Made by a program: the position numbers and the translations under genes. This document shows positions 19,001-27,026 of a DNA stretch of 64,000 nucleotides, piece after piece; the first letter of the stretch is position 1, and each line of letters opens with the position of its first letter. The notes beneath the pieces are model-generated. The model was given only the letters and a program-made list of their open reading frames with translations, was not told the origin of the DNA and did no database searches. Source of the DNA: Micromonospora parathelypteridis (GTDB lineage Bacteria; Actinomycetota; Actinomycetes; Mycobacteriales; Micromonosporaceae); assembly GCF_014201145.1 (NCBI RefSeq), contig NZ_JACHDP010000001.1:930001-994000 (forward strand), read 5' to 3'.

Positions 19001-19718
19001 GAACGGTGCGCAGATCGTGATTGACGAGTTCGTCTCAAGCGCCGAGCAGAAGTGGGGTCAGCGTTCAGGCGTCGTGCTCCTCCTCCCCCACGGCTATGAA
19101 GGCCAGGGGCCGGATCACTCATCCGCGCGAATCGAGCGCTTCCTACAGCTCTGCGCGGAGGAGAACATGACGGTCGCTCAACCGTCGAGTCCCGCGTCGT
19201 ATTTCCACCTCTTGCGCCGGCATGCTCATACGCGACCTCGCCAGCCGCTGGTTGTGATGACGCCGAAGTCGATGCTGCGGATGCGCGCCGCCACGAGCAG
19301 CCTGGACGAGTTCACGAGCGGCCGTTTCGAGCCGGTCCTCGACGATGGGCGTTCGACAGATACCAGCGCGGTGCGACGGGCGGTCCTCGTCTCGGGCAAG
19401 CTCTACTACGATCTCTTGGCACGACTCGCGATACGGCCCGATCCCAGCATCGCCATCCTGCGCATCGAGCAGCTGTACCCGCTCCCCGTCGATGAACTCA
19501 ACCGGCGCCTTCAGGCCTACCCGAATGCTGAGATCGTCTGGGCGCAGGAAGAGCCCAAGAACCAGGGCGCATGGACCTTCCTGCTCTCCGAACTCGCGCC
19601 AAGCCTGCCCCGACCGCTCCGGCTGGTTTCTCGGACCGCTTCGGCCGCTCCCGCGACCGGCTCGGCCAAGCGACACGCACGCGAGCAAGAGGATCTCGTC
19701 GATCGCGTCCTGTCATGA
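16044..19718 (+). CDS. kgd: Multifunctional 2-oxoglutarate decarboxylase/dehydrogenase (Kgd)
   Basis: The actinobacterial fused enzyme at the 2-oxoglutarate step of the TCA cycle. Its domains in order are a short N-terminal E1/E2-binding segment (YSVNDWLVDEMYEKFL), a Pro/Thr/Ala linker, an E2-like acyltransferase domain (about 120-355, with the catalytic-type DHRVIQGAGSGEF), and the thiamine-diphosphate E1o region with HGDAAFAGQGVV and IININNQVGFTT-type cofactor blocks. At about 1,225 residues it matches the usual length. The frame also opens at GTG 16020; the ATG at 16044 is slightly better placed, but neither has a strong Shine-Dalgarno. The protein acts with lipoylated E2 and E3 encoded elsewhere. 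Whether it is the only copy in the genome cannot be seen. Confidence 0.93.
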   Translation: MGKKRPIVSVSTTGAAGKPSSEYSVNDWLVDEMYEKFLLDRDSVDRSWWPTLESYEPVVTTNQEHDPSLAAADGRSSRTASTPIRSEPFPTDPPETRRASAQATDEVRDAATPLRGTAKSLALNMDASLSVPTATGVRTVPAKLMVDNRTVINDHLRRRHGGKVSITHLVAWAVVRSLKELPSQNVYYQEIDGRPSALTPSHVSLGIAIDISKAGGDRSLVVPAIRQADAMSFDEFVAAYEELVSRARANQLTAGDFERVTISLTNPGGVGTKHSVPRLMRGQGSIIGVGALDLPAEFRGASPKTLAALGVGKTLTLTSTYDHRVIQGAGSGEFLKLIDEHLTGGHGFYDAIFTALRIPYEPIRWAADLGTEVKGGVDKATRVQDLINSFRVSGHLMADVDPLDYRQRSHPDLELASHGLSLWDLDREFATTGIGGGTSAPLREILGVLHESYCRTTGIEYMHIADPAQRHWFQAHVERPYAKPSKSEQLRVLGKLTEAEVFETFLQKKYVGQTRFSLEGAESLIPLLDTLMRQSLRAGLEEVAIGMAHRGRLNVLTNIAGMTYGQLFREFEGMNSGDEGSGDVKYHLGNEGTYRSVEGEQIPVSLAANPSHLEAVDGVLEGIVRGKLDRGAHFGILPVLIHGDAAFAGQGVVVETLQMSQLPAYHTGGTVRININNQVGFTTLPEAGRSSTYSTDVAKTVQAPVFHVNGEDPEAVVRVAELAFAYRQRFHRDVVIDLICYRRRGHNEADEPSMTQPQMYDLVEAKHSVRELYAEALRRRGDISADECQASDRDFQARLERAFAETKAAETGTITVPPEGAASVAELERMMAREHEAVTEPETTGVSTATIELIGDASVNKPDGFTVHPKLQALLEKRREMSRSGAVDWAFAEVLALGSLLAEGTPVRMAGQDTRRGTFAQRHAVLHDRATGDEWSPLANLTQDQARFWVYDSLLSEYAALAFEYGYSAERAEALVLWEAQFGDFVNGAQIVIDEFVSSAEQKWGQRSGVVLLLPHGYEGQGPDHSSARIERFLQLCAEENMTVAQPSSPASYFHLLRRHAHTRPRQPLVVMTPKSMLRMRAATSSLDEFTSGRFEPVLDDGRSTDTSAVRRAVLVSGKLYYDLLARLAIRPDPSIAILRIEQLYPLPVDELNRRLQAYPNAEIVWAQEEPKNQGAWTFLLSELAPSLPRPLRLVSRTASAAPATGSAKRHAREQEDLVDRVLS

Positions 19719-19757
19719 AGTCGGCTCAGGCGGACGGAAACGGGAACATGCGGCCGG

Positions 19758-20354
19758 CTACCGCGTGCCGACGCGACGGGTAGGAGATGGATCGCTCGTC
19801 AGCAGTATCTCTGCCCCGCGTCGAGCCTCACCCGCTGGACTGGCGGCGTGCTGGACCGCTGCCGTCGCCACAGACCCCTCGACCAACAGATAGATGACGC
19901 TCGCGACGTCAACTGTGTAGCCGGCCTCGGTGACGATGCCAGTGACGAGCTTGCGGAACGCTCGCTGATGGTGACGGACCTCCGCCGCTATAGCGGGGTT
20001 GGTCGGACCGAGCTCACCGTATGCGTTCATCCAGGGGCACCCGCGGAAGTCGGGTTCACGGAACCACTCGTCGAGGTAGTCGAAGATCGCCAGCACCCGT
20101 GGCTGCGGTGGCTGGGCACCCGCAACGTAGTCCTCGATGGCGGCCATCATGCGGTCGTGGCGCCGTCGGAGGAACGCGACGACGAGGTCGTCTTTGCTGG
20201 GGAACAGCTGATATATGCGCCTGAGTGGCAGCTCGGCAGCAGACCGGAGCTCGTTCATGTTCACCGCTTGGATGCCGCGCGAGTAGAAGACCCGCTCGGC
20301 AGCGTCGAGTAGTTGCCCACGCATGACCTCTTGGGCCGCGGTCGCTGCTGGCAC
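19758..20354 (-). CDS. TetR family regulator, probable repressor of the MFS gene
   Basis: A 198-residue repressor-type protein with a TetR helix-turn-helix (LLDAAERVFYSRGIQAVNMNEL through LPLRRIYQLFPSKDDL). It is divergent from an MFS transporter gene. Two copies of a near-perfect palindrome lie between them, the usual layout for a repressor released by the transported drug or metabolite. It starts with GTG at 20354; an ATG at 20324 is also possible. It is convergent with kgd, with a 40-base gap. Confidence 0.9.
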   Translation of the reverse strand: MPAATAAQEVMRGQLLDAAERVFYSRGIQAVNMNELRSAAELPLRRIYQLFPSKDDLVVAFLRRRHDRMMAAIEDYVAGAQPPQPRVLAIFDYLDEWFREPDFRGCPWMNAYGELGPTNPAIAAEVRHHQRAFRKLVTGIVTEAGYTVDVASVIYLLVEGSVATAAVQHAASPAGEARRGAEILLTSDPSPTRRVGTR

Positions 20355-20374
20355 CGTACCCCTCCCTTGCCGAT

Positions 20375-20390
20375 GAGAATGACCATTCTC
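20375..20390. promoter_or_regulatory. TetR operator, site 1
   Basis: GAGAATGACCATTCTC, a 16-bp palindrome broken only at the central two bases, lies 21 bases before the TetR start. It is the exact reverse complement of site 2. Confidence 0.75.
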
Positions 20391-20409
20391 TAGACTACAG
20401 GCCAGCGGC

Positions 20410-20425
20410 GAGAATGGTCATTCTC
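20410..20425. promoter_or_regulatory. TetR operator, site 2
   Basis: GAGAATGGTCATTCTC lies 68 bases before the MFS start. Its centre is 35 bases from the centre of site 1, about 3.3 helical turns, so two dimers could bind over the two divergent promoters. Confidence 0.75.
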
Positions 20426-20492
20426 ATGGTGCCAGCCGCAAGCTCGTCCGCCCAAGGCGCTCGAGCCACCATCGATCGGCAGGAACCGCAGC

Positions 20493-21746
20493 ATGAGCTC
20501 TCAGGTCCACCCCGCCCCGACAAGTTCGGGCCTCAGCACGAGCCGCCTTCGCGTGCTCACCTTCATCCTTGCCACCGCTTCCGGCCTGTCCGTGGCCAAC
20601 ATCTTCTACTCGCAACCGCTCCTCGGTCTGATCGCGCAGGCCTTTCACACCACCGAGAGCTCGGCCGCGGCCGTGGTGACGGTGACCCAGCTCGGCTACG
20701 CGGCCGGGATCATCGTGCTGATGCCCCTCGGGGATCTGATCGAGAACCGCGCCCTGGCGTCGCGGGTCCTGATCGTGACGGCGATCGCGGCGGGACTGGC
20801 CGCGATCGCCCCGAACCTGCCGATCTTCCTCGTCTTTTCGGTGCTGCTTGGTTTCACGGCTGTCGTCGCGCAGATCGTGGTCCCGTTCGCGGCGCACCTG
20901 GCACCCGAGGCCCAGCGCGGCCGGTTCGTCGGACAGGTCATGAGCGGCCTGCTGCTGGGAATCATGCTGGCTCGCACCGTCTCCAGCCTGCTCGCCGACC
21001 TCTGGGGCTGGCGCTCCGTCTACGTCGTCTCGGCAGTGCTGATGCTGATCCTGGCGGTGGTGCTGGCGACAACACTGCCCAAGCGCAAGCCGGACCACAC
21101 CGATGGCTACCGCAGCCTGATGGCCTCGATCGTGAATCTGATCCGGACCGAGCCGGCATTACGTCGGCGCGCAGCGCTGCAGGCTCTGATGTTCGCGACG
21201 TTCTCCGCGTTCTGGACGCCGATCGCCTACGAGTTGATCAAGGAGCACCACCTTTCCCAGACCCAGATCGCGATCTTCGCCCTGGTGGGCGCTGCGGGCG
21301 CCGGGGCCGCGCCCATCGCCGGGCGCCTCGGCGACCGCGGCCTCGGCCGACCGGCCACGGGCGCGGTCTTCGCACTCGCCACGGTCTCGATGGCGATCGC
21401 CGGGCTCGGCGCGCACAACCTCGTCATCCTGGCGATCGCCGGTGTCCTGCTCGACCTCGCGGTCCAGGGCAACCTGGTTCTCAGCCAACAGGAGATCTAT
21501 CAGCTCAGACCCGACGCTCGATCCCGGATCAACACGGTCTTCATCGGCAGCGTCTTCTTGGGCGGCGCAATCGGATCGGCGTTGTCAGGGTTGTTGTTTG
21601 GCCACACAGGATGGTCTGGCGCCACCGCACTGGGAGTTGTTCTGTCGATCACCGGGTTCGGTCTGTGGTGTGGTTCGGAACTGCTACGCCGCAGAGCTAC
21701 CAGTTCCAATGGGACACGCTCGACGCCGCTCTCGACCAGGTCGTGA
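20493..21746 (+). CDS. MFS transporter
   Basis: A 12-helix major-facilitator permease of 417 residues. The first helices contain the family segment GLSVANIFYSQPLLG and the loop GDLIENRALASR; the second half begins around LRRRAALQAL and has the mirrored loop AGRLGDRGLGRPATG. Proteins of this branch export drugs or sugar-like compounds with proton antiport. AGGAA precedes the ATG at good spacing. Control by the divergent TetR protein is strongly suggested by the two operators in the 138-base gap. Confidence 0.88.
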   Translation: MSSQVHPAPTSSGLSTSRLRVLTFILATASGLSVANIFYSQPLLGLIAQAFHTTESSAAAVVTVTQLGYAAGIIVLMPLGDLIENRALASRVLIVTAIAAGLAAIAPNLPIFLVFSVLLGFTAVVAQIVVPFAAHLAPEAQRGRFVGQVMSGLLLGIMLARTVSSLLADLWGWRSVYVVSAVLMLILAVVLATTLPKRKPDHTDGYRSLMASIVNLIRTEPALRRRAALQALMFATFSAFWTPIAYELIKEHHLSQTQIAIFALVGAAGAGAAPIAGRLGDRGLGRPATGAVFALATVSMAIAGLGAHNLVILAIAGVLLDLAVQGNLVLSQQEIYQLRPDARSRINTVFIGSVFLGGAIGSALSGLLFGHTGWSGATALGVVLSITGFGLWCGSELLRRRATSSNGTRSTPLSTRS

Positions 21747-21824
21747 CCTGGAGCCACGCCCCCGCGCCGCTGCACGCCACAGGATTGCCTGCGAGAGCCC
21801 CTACAACCAGCCAGAGTCGCCAAC

Positions 21825-22075
21825 ATGCCTGACGATACGACGCTGGCCTACCGCATCCCATCGATCCACAGTTCCGCGCAATGGTCGCGGATACCCGTGC
21901 CGAAGCCCAGCTTCGGCGAGGTCCTGATCCAGATGGCGGCGGCCGGGCTGCGTCGTACCGATCTAGGGATCATGGACCATGGCGTGCAGTTCGTGCCGCA
22001 CAAGGACCGCCCCTACACGCTCGGGCACGAGAACGTGGGTTACGTGGTCGCGCTCGGCCCAGCGGTCACGGGACG
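21825..22075 (+). pseudogene. Truncated zinc-type alcohol dehydrogenase
   Basis: Only the N-terminal GroES-like half of a medium-chain dehydrogenase remains. The family order is visible (PVPKPSFGEVLIQMAAAG, then TLGHENVGYVVALGPAVTG), but the protein loses family resemblance at about 22070, the nucleotide-binding domain is absent, and the open frame runs out at 22139 inside the end of the convergent WYL regulator gene. The position usually held by Cys in the zinc site (GLCHTDL) reads GLRRTDL. I infer that a deletion or insertion of the WYL/VOC pair removed the rest. Confidence 0.7.
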
Positions 22076-22095
22076 TGGTCGTGGGCGTTTGCCGG

Positions 22096-23061
22096 TCAGG
22101 ACGTTGGTGACGGCGCATAGTGGCGAGCAAGGTCGGTAGCGAGGGCGCGGAGGTGAGCCCTGACTTCGGTGGGTCCGTGCACCGTGATGGCGTTCCCGAA
22201 CGGCAGCAATGCTCGCACGTCCTCCAGGTGCAGGAAGCGAATTGTCACCTGATGGCCGGTGACGGATTCTTCATGGTCGTCCCGGACGAGTCGTAGGCCA
22301 AAGATCCGTTGCGCTCGCTCGATCTGGGTCTGGTCGATGGTGGCGTCGACCTCGATCGCGTGGTTGTGCGCCCACTGGTCAATGAGCGCTGCAGCGACGG
22401 TGGCCAGGGTCTGGTTCTCGCGGATCCGTCGTGGCTGGTCGACTTCTTTCCACATCGTGATCCGTTCGAGTCGGTACATCCGTGGCACTCGGGCACAGTC
22501 GGCGACGAGATACCAGATGCTGGCCTTGGCGAACAGCCCGTAGGGATCCACGATTAGCTCGCGTGGGCATGACTCGCGTGGGCTGTCGTACTCGATTCGT
22601 AGCCGGAGACCTCGCCGCACTGAGCCGATCAGCGAAGCCGGAGTCGTACCGGACGCTGGTGTCTGGAGCCAGGGACGGCTGTCCACGTGCACTACGTCGG
22701 GGAGCGGCAGGAGATCATGAACTCGACTTGACTGGGTAGCGGCGATCTTGGCGAGCACGCGCCGACTTTCGACCGATGCGTCGAGCTCCGCACGTTGCTT
22801 TTCATCCAGCCCGATGAGCGAGAGATGATCACGCTCGTCAGGCGTGAGTCGCGTGAGGTCGAGCCCGGACCCGGGCAGCATGGTCACCCCGCCGAGGCGG
22901 CCCCGGTGTGCGGTCACCGGCAGACCGGCGTCGCGGAGCCAGTTCAGGTCCCGGTTGATGGTTCGAAGGGAAACCCCGAGCGCCGACGCAAGTTCCTGGG
23001 TGGTCGCGCCATCCCTCGACTCGAGAAGCAGCATCAGGGCGAAGAACCGGTCCGGGGTCAC
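22096..23061 (-). CDS. WYL-domain transcriptional regulator (YafY-like)
   Basis: A 321-residue regulator with an N-terminal DeoR/HTH_11-type winged helix (RFFALMLLLESRDGATTQEL, ALGVSLRTINRDLNWL) and a WYL domain around residue 180 (GLFAKASIWYLVADC), a fold that senses nucleic acids or nucleotide ligands in related regulators. It starts at GTG. It is divergent from the VOC protein gene, and a 12-bp inverted repeat TTTCTCAAGAAA at 23070-23081 lies just before its start, so mutual control is likely. Confidence 0.9.
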   Translation of the reverse strand: MTPDRFFALMLLLESRDGATTQELASALGVSLRTINRDLNWLRDAGLPVTAHRGRLGGVTMLPGSGLDLTRLTPDERDHLSLIGLDEKQRAELDASVESRRVLAKIAATQSSRVHDLLPLPDVVHVDSRPWLQTPASGTTPASLIGSVRRGLRLRIEYDSPRESCPRELIVDPYGLFAKASIWYLVADCARVPRMYRLERITMWKEVDQPRRIRENQTLATVAAALIDQWAHNHAIEVDATIDQTQIERAQRIFGLRLVRDDHEESVTGHQVTIRFLHLEDVRALLPFGNAITVHGPTEVRAHLRALATDLARHYAPSPTS

Positions 23062-23069
23062 ACACCAAG

Positions 23070-23081
23070 TTTCTCAAGAAA
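23070..23081. promoter_or_regulatory. Possible WYL-regulator operator
   Basis: TTTCTCAAGAAA has 5-bp perfect arms around a 2-base centre and lies in the 93-base divergent gap between the WYL and VOC genes, right at the WYL start. Confidence 0.4.
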
Positions 23082-23154
23082 TTGCGACACGATGCGGCGC
23101 ATATTCCGGCCAGGCTGGTGGATGCGTACCTACGACCAGCGAGAAGGAACAACC

Positions 23155-23523
23155 ATGACCACCTCCGTCGTGTCCATCGTCTACGTCAACGACGCTCCCG
23201 CCGCAGCTCGTTTCTACGGCGACCTCCTCGGCATGAGCCCTTCGCTCGAGACTTCGGGATACATCACCTTCGACCTCGGGCCAGGCGCTGACCTCGCTCT
23301 GTGGTCCGGTCAGTTCGAGGACCTGTCGCCCGACGTACCGCGTACCAGTGAGGTTTGCCTGGCCATCGAGGGTGGACGACCCGACGAGATCACCTCGATC
23401 TTCAAGCAGTGGCAGTCCAAGGGCGTCACGATCCTGCAAGAGCCGCACGACGCGGGGTTCGGCCTGACCTTCCTCGCAGCCGACCCTGACGGGAACCGTA
23501 TCCGGGTCGCACCGAAAGACTGA
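23155..23523 (+). CDS. VOC family (glyoxalase/bleomycin-resistance-like) protein
   Basis: A 122-residue single-domain vicinal-oxygen-chelate protein (SIVYVNDAPAAARFYGDLLG at the start, FLAADPDGNRIRV at the end). Such proteins bind a metal and modify or sequester small molecules. The frame is open far upstream, but the ATG at 23155 has GAAGGA six bases before it and begins the domain. The divergent WYL regulator is its likely controller; the substrate is unknown. Confidence 0.85.
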   Translation: MTTSVVSIVYVNDAPAAARFYGDLLGMSPSLETSGYITFDLGPGADLALWSGQFEDLSPDVPRTSEVCLAIEGGRPDEITSIFKQWQSKGVTILQEPHDAGFGLTFLAADPDGNRIRVAPKD

Positions 23524-23894
23524 AGGTGCACAATGCGGCAGGCGCGCATGTCAGGTGTCACGCCTGCCGCTGCCTGCCTACGAGAACCGTCTCATCATTC
23601 GTCCCCCACGTCATCGTGGGTACGAAAGAGGACGTGTATTGCGGAGATCTGCGACAACGAATCAACCCCGGGCTCATCGCCCACTAGCACTGCAAATGCG
23701 GTAGGCGAACCGAGTTCGACTCTTGTTCGTAGATCCGCGCGTGGCGGACGTTGATGTTGATCGGTGGCATGGGGAGTTGGACCGCATCGAGCCACGCAAC
23801 GTCAGCGCGAAGTGTCGATGACCGAGCCGGTGATGGCTTCAGCGGGTGAAGTGGATCGCCTCGAACGTCTGATCCAGCAGGTCGCTCAATGCGT

Positions 23895-24175
23895 GCGACC
23901 CGTTCCCGACGGTGGCAATCGACACGTCCTCTTCGAGCCAACTGTTGGCTGGAGTGCTCTGCTGCGGCGTGTGCGTCCGACCTCGGTCAGACGATCATTG
24001 CGGTCACGCATCCGGACAACCGTGCCTCCCAGGCCGTCTGCCGGCCGGCTCGGCATGACGCACCTCGGCCGGACGACGAGCACTACGACACGCCGAACGA
24101 ACTCTTTGAGAAGCTGGCCAATTGTTTGGCAAAGGCCGTCACGACTGTCTCCGCCGCTCGCCACCGCCGTGGGAG
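23895..24175 (+). pseudogene. Decayed GNAT acetyltransferase
   Basis: Two overlapping frames together give the C-terminal part of a GNAT: IIAVTHPDNRASQAVCR in one frame, GRLGMTHLGRT in the next, then HYDTPNELFEKLA back in the first. Two compensating frameshifts at about 24046 and 24080 are needed to read it through, and no start can be identified. The rest of the gap 23524-24183 shows no gene. Confidence 0.5.
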
Positions 24176-24183
24176 TGGCTCAA

Positions 24184-24858
24184 TTAGAGGGAGCGGGTTT
24201 CCTCAAGGATGACCCGGCCGCCGACATCGATGGCGTCGTTCGGACCTGGTCGAGTCAGGATCTGCGATCCCTTGCCCTGCATGATGTCCAGCGCACGGCG
24301 TAGCTCGGCGGTGAGCACGATCGCGGACGCTCCGGTGGCTTCATCCTCGACGATGGTGTCGCCCCGGCGGGGAAATCCCCTGGTACGCACCCGGCCGGCG
24401 GCACGGTCCTGCCACGCCCACGCGTACAACCACCCATCACCTGGCGGCGGACACGGCAGCGCGTCAACCTCCTCGGCTGAGGCGTACTGCTGCATGCGCC
24501 TGCCGGGCACCCACTGCGCGCGACCCCTGATCCAGGTGAACTCGCCGTCCTGCCAGGTTGGCACCGCGCCCGCCGGCGGGCGCAGGAGTTCCGGCCTTCC
24601 CCGGAGCCGACTCAGCAACCAGGACGCGCCGACCAGGGGATGCCCGGCAAACGGCAGCCGCACGCTCGGCGTGTAGATATCGACTACCCCTGTGCCGGCA
24701 TCTTCGACGAAGACGGTTTCGCTGAAGCCCAGCCGCGCGGCCACGGCTTGGCGGTCCTGCCCAGCGGCCACGGCATGGCCGTCAAGAACAACGCCGAGCT
24801 GGTTTCCGTACTTACCGCCGGGACCGCAGAACACACGAAGTACATGGAGATCCGTCAC
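24184..24858 (-). CDS. PhzF family isomerase/epimerase-like protein
   Basis: A 224-residue member of the PhzF (diaminopimelate-epimerase-like) family. FSETVFV carries the conserved catalytic-type Glu, GHPLVGASWLL is the hallmark of the first domain, and DEATGASA is the matching block of the second. It is shorter than typical PhzF proteins (about 280) because parts between the two halves are reduced. The family isomerises aromatic precursors, but most members, including this one, have no known substrate. No operon partner is visible. Confidence 0.85.
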   Translation of the reverse strand: MTDLHVLRVFCGPGGKYGNQLGVVLDGHAVAAGQDRQAVAARLGFSETVFVEDAGTGVVDIYTPSVRLPFAGHPLVGASWLLSRLRGRPELLRPPAGAVPTWQDGEFTWIRGRAQWVPGRRMQQYASAEEVDALPCPPPGDGWLYAWAWQDRAAGRVRTRGFPRRGDTIVEDEATGASAIVLTAELRRALDIMQGKGSQILTRPGPNDAIDVGGRVILEETRSL

Positions 24859-24937
24859 AAACGATGCTAACCACAGCAGCCTTGCTGAGCGGACACCGGC
24901 ACCGTTCGCTCATCTGCATGAGCGGACACCGCCCCCG

Positions 24938-25050
24938 CGGCGGACTCCAGCAAGCTCACCCGCAACGCTTCATATCGATCAGCAGCAGGCCTGCTGGCGT
25001 GGCATTGGGCGAGCCGTGGCACCGGCCGGCGGCAGCCATCCTGGGAGCAG
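24938..25050. repeat. Dispersed repeat B, partial copy
   Basis: From GCGGACTCCAGCAAGCTCAC onward this segment resembles 59867-59980. No gene is seen in the gap 24859-25200. Confidence 0.5.
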
Positions 25051-25200
25051 TGACCGCCTCGTCCCGAGTGATCGGGAAGCGCACCAGCATCTCGTGCAGT
25101 ACCTGCTCGACGAAATCTCGAGCCTTGCCGGACATGCGCAGACGCAGCTCCACGGCGTACTCCCTCGCTTCACCCCACCAGATGCCTAAGACCCGATCAA

Positions 25201-25692
25201 TCAGTTTGGCCCTTGGCGGACGTCCGTCCCCTGTTCGATGAACGCTTTGAAGTCCTGCATGTGTTGCTGCGACTGCTTGCGGAACGAGCCAGGCATGAGC
25301 AGCGCCACCAGCCGCATCAGGAGTCCGTCGAACCGGAACTCGCTCTCGCTCTCCCACAGTGTCGTGTTCGGACCGGCTTCGATGATCCGGTCGCGTTGAG
25401 CCTGCCACATGCCCTCGCCGACGATCTCGCGGTCGTAGTGCACGACGACCGAGCTCGGGATGGAGTGCAGGTCTGCGGGATCCACGCGTGTGATGGTCTC
25501 GGTAGCTTCCATCCTCTGCTTCCCCATCTGGATCACGACTCGCGAGGTGGTCCCGAGGTGGCCGTGCACCCCGTTTGTCGGCTCGTGCAGCACCAGGCCC
25601 CGCAGCCACTTTGGCATCTGCGCCGGGTCGGATATCAGCTGGACCACCTTCTCGCGGGGCAGGTCTATCTCGATCGAGGTGGTGTACTTCAT
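25201..25692 (-). CDS. SRPBCC family protein
   Basis: A 163-residue START/polyketide-cyclase-like protein that should bind a hydrophobic ligand in a helix-grip fold (MKYTTSIEIDLPREKVVQLI at the start, FKAFIEQG at the end). The ATG at 25692 overlaps the stop codon of the upstream SRPBCC gene in an ATGA junction, which implies translational coupling and excludes the longer frame to 25791. It is the last gene of an ArsR-SRPBCC-SRPBCC operon. Confidence 0.85.
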   Translation of the reverse strand: MKYTTSIEIDLPREKVVQLISDPAQMPKWLRGLVLHEPTNGVHGHLGTTSRVVIQMGKQRMEATETITRVDPADLHSIPSSVVVHYDREIVGEGMWQAQRDRIIEAGPNTTLWESESEFRFDGLLMRLVALLMPGSFRKQSQQHMQDFKAFIEQGTDVRQGPN

Positions 25693-26339
25693 CGCTCGTT
25701 GCCTCCGGGGACGTAGAACGCCGTGGTGGCCTCGACCGCGGCCGCCACGTGATCCGGATCGCCGCCGGCGGCCAGGTGAGCTTCGCCCCATGCCACGGCG
25801 CTACGCCTGGCGAACTCGCGGCCCGCGGGCGAGGTCTGGAACTCCTCGTGATCGGGGGCCTCGCCGTCGGCTAGGAACCGGGCCAGGGTGAGGAGATGCA
25901 AGTCCCAGCCCACGCCACCGGCACCGGGGCCGTAGGTCGGAAACATGGGCTCCCCGACTGCCGCTGCATGAACCAGTTCGAACTCGGTGCCCCCGGCAGG
26001 GCTCGGGGACAGGAGCACCTCGACCTCGCTCGTACCCGGCCACTCGTCAGCCTCCGGCCCGAAGAGCCAGGACACCCGCAGCCGCCGCGGCGGGTCGCAA
26101 CGGAGAATTTCGCCGTGCTCACCGCCGTCCAGTTCGAACGACCCCCCGAGCCGAAGGTTGCCGGTGACTGGCTTCAACCAGCGGCCCAGCCGCTCGGGGT
26201 CGGTGATGGCGTTCCACACCTCGTCGACCGGTGCGTCGTAGCAACGCCGCAGCTCAATCGTGTACGCGTCGGCGGCGGGCAGGGTCGTTGTGCCCATCGT
26301 CCGGCGCACAGCGGCCAGTTCATCCAGTACGTCCTTCAT
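25689..26339 (-). CDS. SRPBCC (AHSA1-like) domain protein
   Basis: About 216 residues with the AHSA1-type segment YDAPVDEVWNAITDPERLGRW and a C-terminal helix ending near FYVPGG. The ATG at 26339 is used because it lies at the end of the ArsR gene, which it overlaps by 20 bases. ArsR-type regulators with one or two AHSA1 proteins are common in actinomycetes; the bound ligand is usually unknown. Confidence 0.85.
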   Translation of the reverse strand: MKDVLDELAAVRRTMGTTTLPAADAYTIELRRCYDAPVDEVWNAITDPERLGRWLKPVTGNLRLGGSFELDGGEHGEILRCDPPRRLRVSWLFGPEADEWPGTSEVEVLLSPSPAGGTEFELVHAAAVGEPMFPTYGPGAGGVGWDLHLLTLARFLADGEAPDHEEFQTSPAGREFARRSAVAWGEAHLAAGGDPDHVAAAVEATTAFYVPGGNER

Positions 26340-26709
26340 GCCATGTTCCTTTCGCTGGCGGATCGGCCTTGCCAACACCTGGGGTCCGGGATGCACGCCT
26401 GCCACGGGTCAGCTCAGTTTCCAGGGCATCGAGCCGCTGATCCCAGAACCCGCGAAACCGGTCCAACCACACGTCAACCTCGCTCAGCGACGTGGGGTCG
26501 ACGGCATAGAACCGGCGAGCCCCCTCAGCCCGGACCGACGCGAACCCGTTCTCCCGCAGAACGCGCAGATGTTGCGAGACAGCCGGCTGGGACAGTGCGA
26601 ACTCGGCCCGGATCACGTCTGTGATCGCCCCAGAGGTCTGCTCACCGTCGGCGAGCAGCTCCAGAATGCGCCGGCGCACCGGGTCTCCGAGGATGTCGAA
26701 CGCGTGCAC
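26320..26709 (-). CDS. ArsR family transcriptional regulator
   Basis: A 129-residue winged-helix regulator (FDILGDPVRRRILELLADGE, SQPAVSQHLRVLRENG, RRFYAVDP). It lacks an obvious CXC metal site, so it probably does not sense metal. It heads the operon with two SRPBCC proteins. The perfect palindrome ACTTATATAAGT 24 bases before its start is the likely self-repression site. Confidence 0.9.
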   Translation of the reverse strand: MHAFDILGDPVRRRILELLADGEQTSGAITDVIRAEFALSQPAVSQHLRVLRENGFASVRAEGARRFYAVDPTSLSEVDVWLDRFRGFWDQRLDALETELTRGRRASRTPGVGKADPPAKGTWHEGRTG

Positions 26710-26732
26710 GACCCAGGATCATACCAGGTACA

Positions 26733-26744
26733 ACTTATATAAGT
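26733..26744. promoter_or_regulatory. Palindromic operator/-10 of the ArsR operon
   Basis: ACTTATATAAGT is a perfect 12-bp palindrome in an otherwise GC-rich sequence and could act both as the operator and as an AT-rich -10 region. Confidence 0.55.
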
Positions 26745-26885
26745 CAGAACTGGTACTTACGCGTCATCGGCGGTTTCGACGTCCATCGACATCCGATAGG
26801 CACCATCGATTCTGGAGTCGACAGAGACCGACATCCGGTGTCAGCTGAAACCGACGTAGCCAGCAGTTCAAGGCCGCTCAGAGCA

Positions 26886-26976
26886 CCCCGCTGCTCCCCC
26901 AGACCGTGCCTCGCACCGGGCCGCCAACGATCGCGGGAACCCGCTCACGATCGCCGCGCCCCGTCAGCAGCAGATA
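26886..26976. repeat. Dispersed repeat A, partial copy
   Basis: The segment from GCTGCTCCCCCAGACCGT to GTCAGCAGCAGAT matches parts of the long copies near 47.2, 54.1 and 60.5 kb. The gap 26745-27111 has no other recognisable content except the hairpin at 27027. Confidence 0.55.
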
Positions 26977-27026
26977 TATCGAAGGAGAGCCAGCGGGTCA
27001 CACGTTCGTCGCCTATGAGGGCAAAC

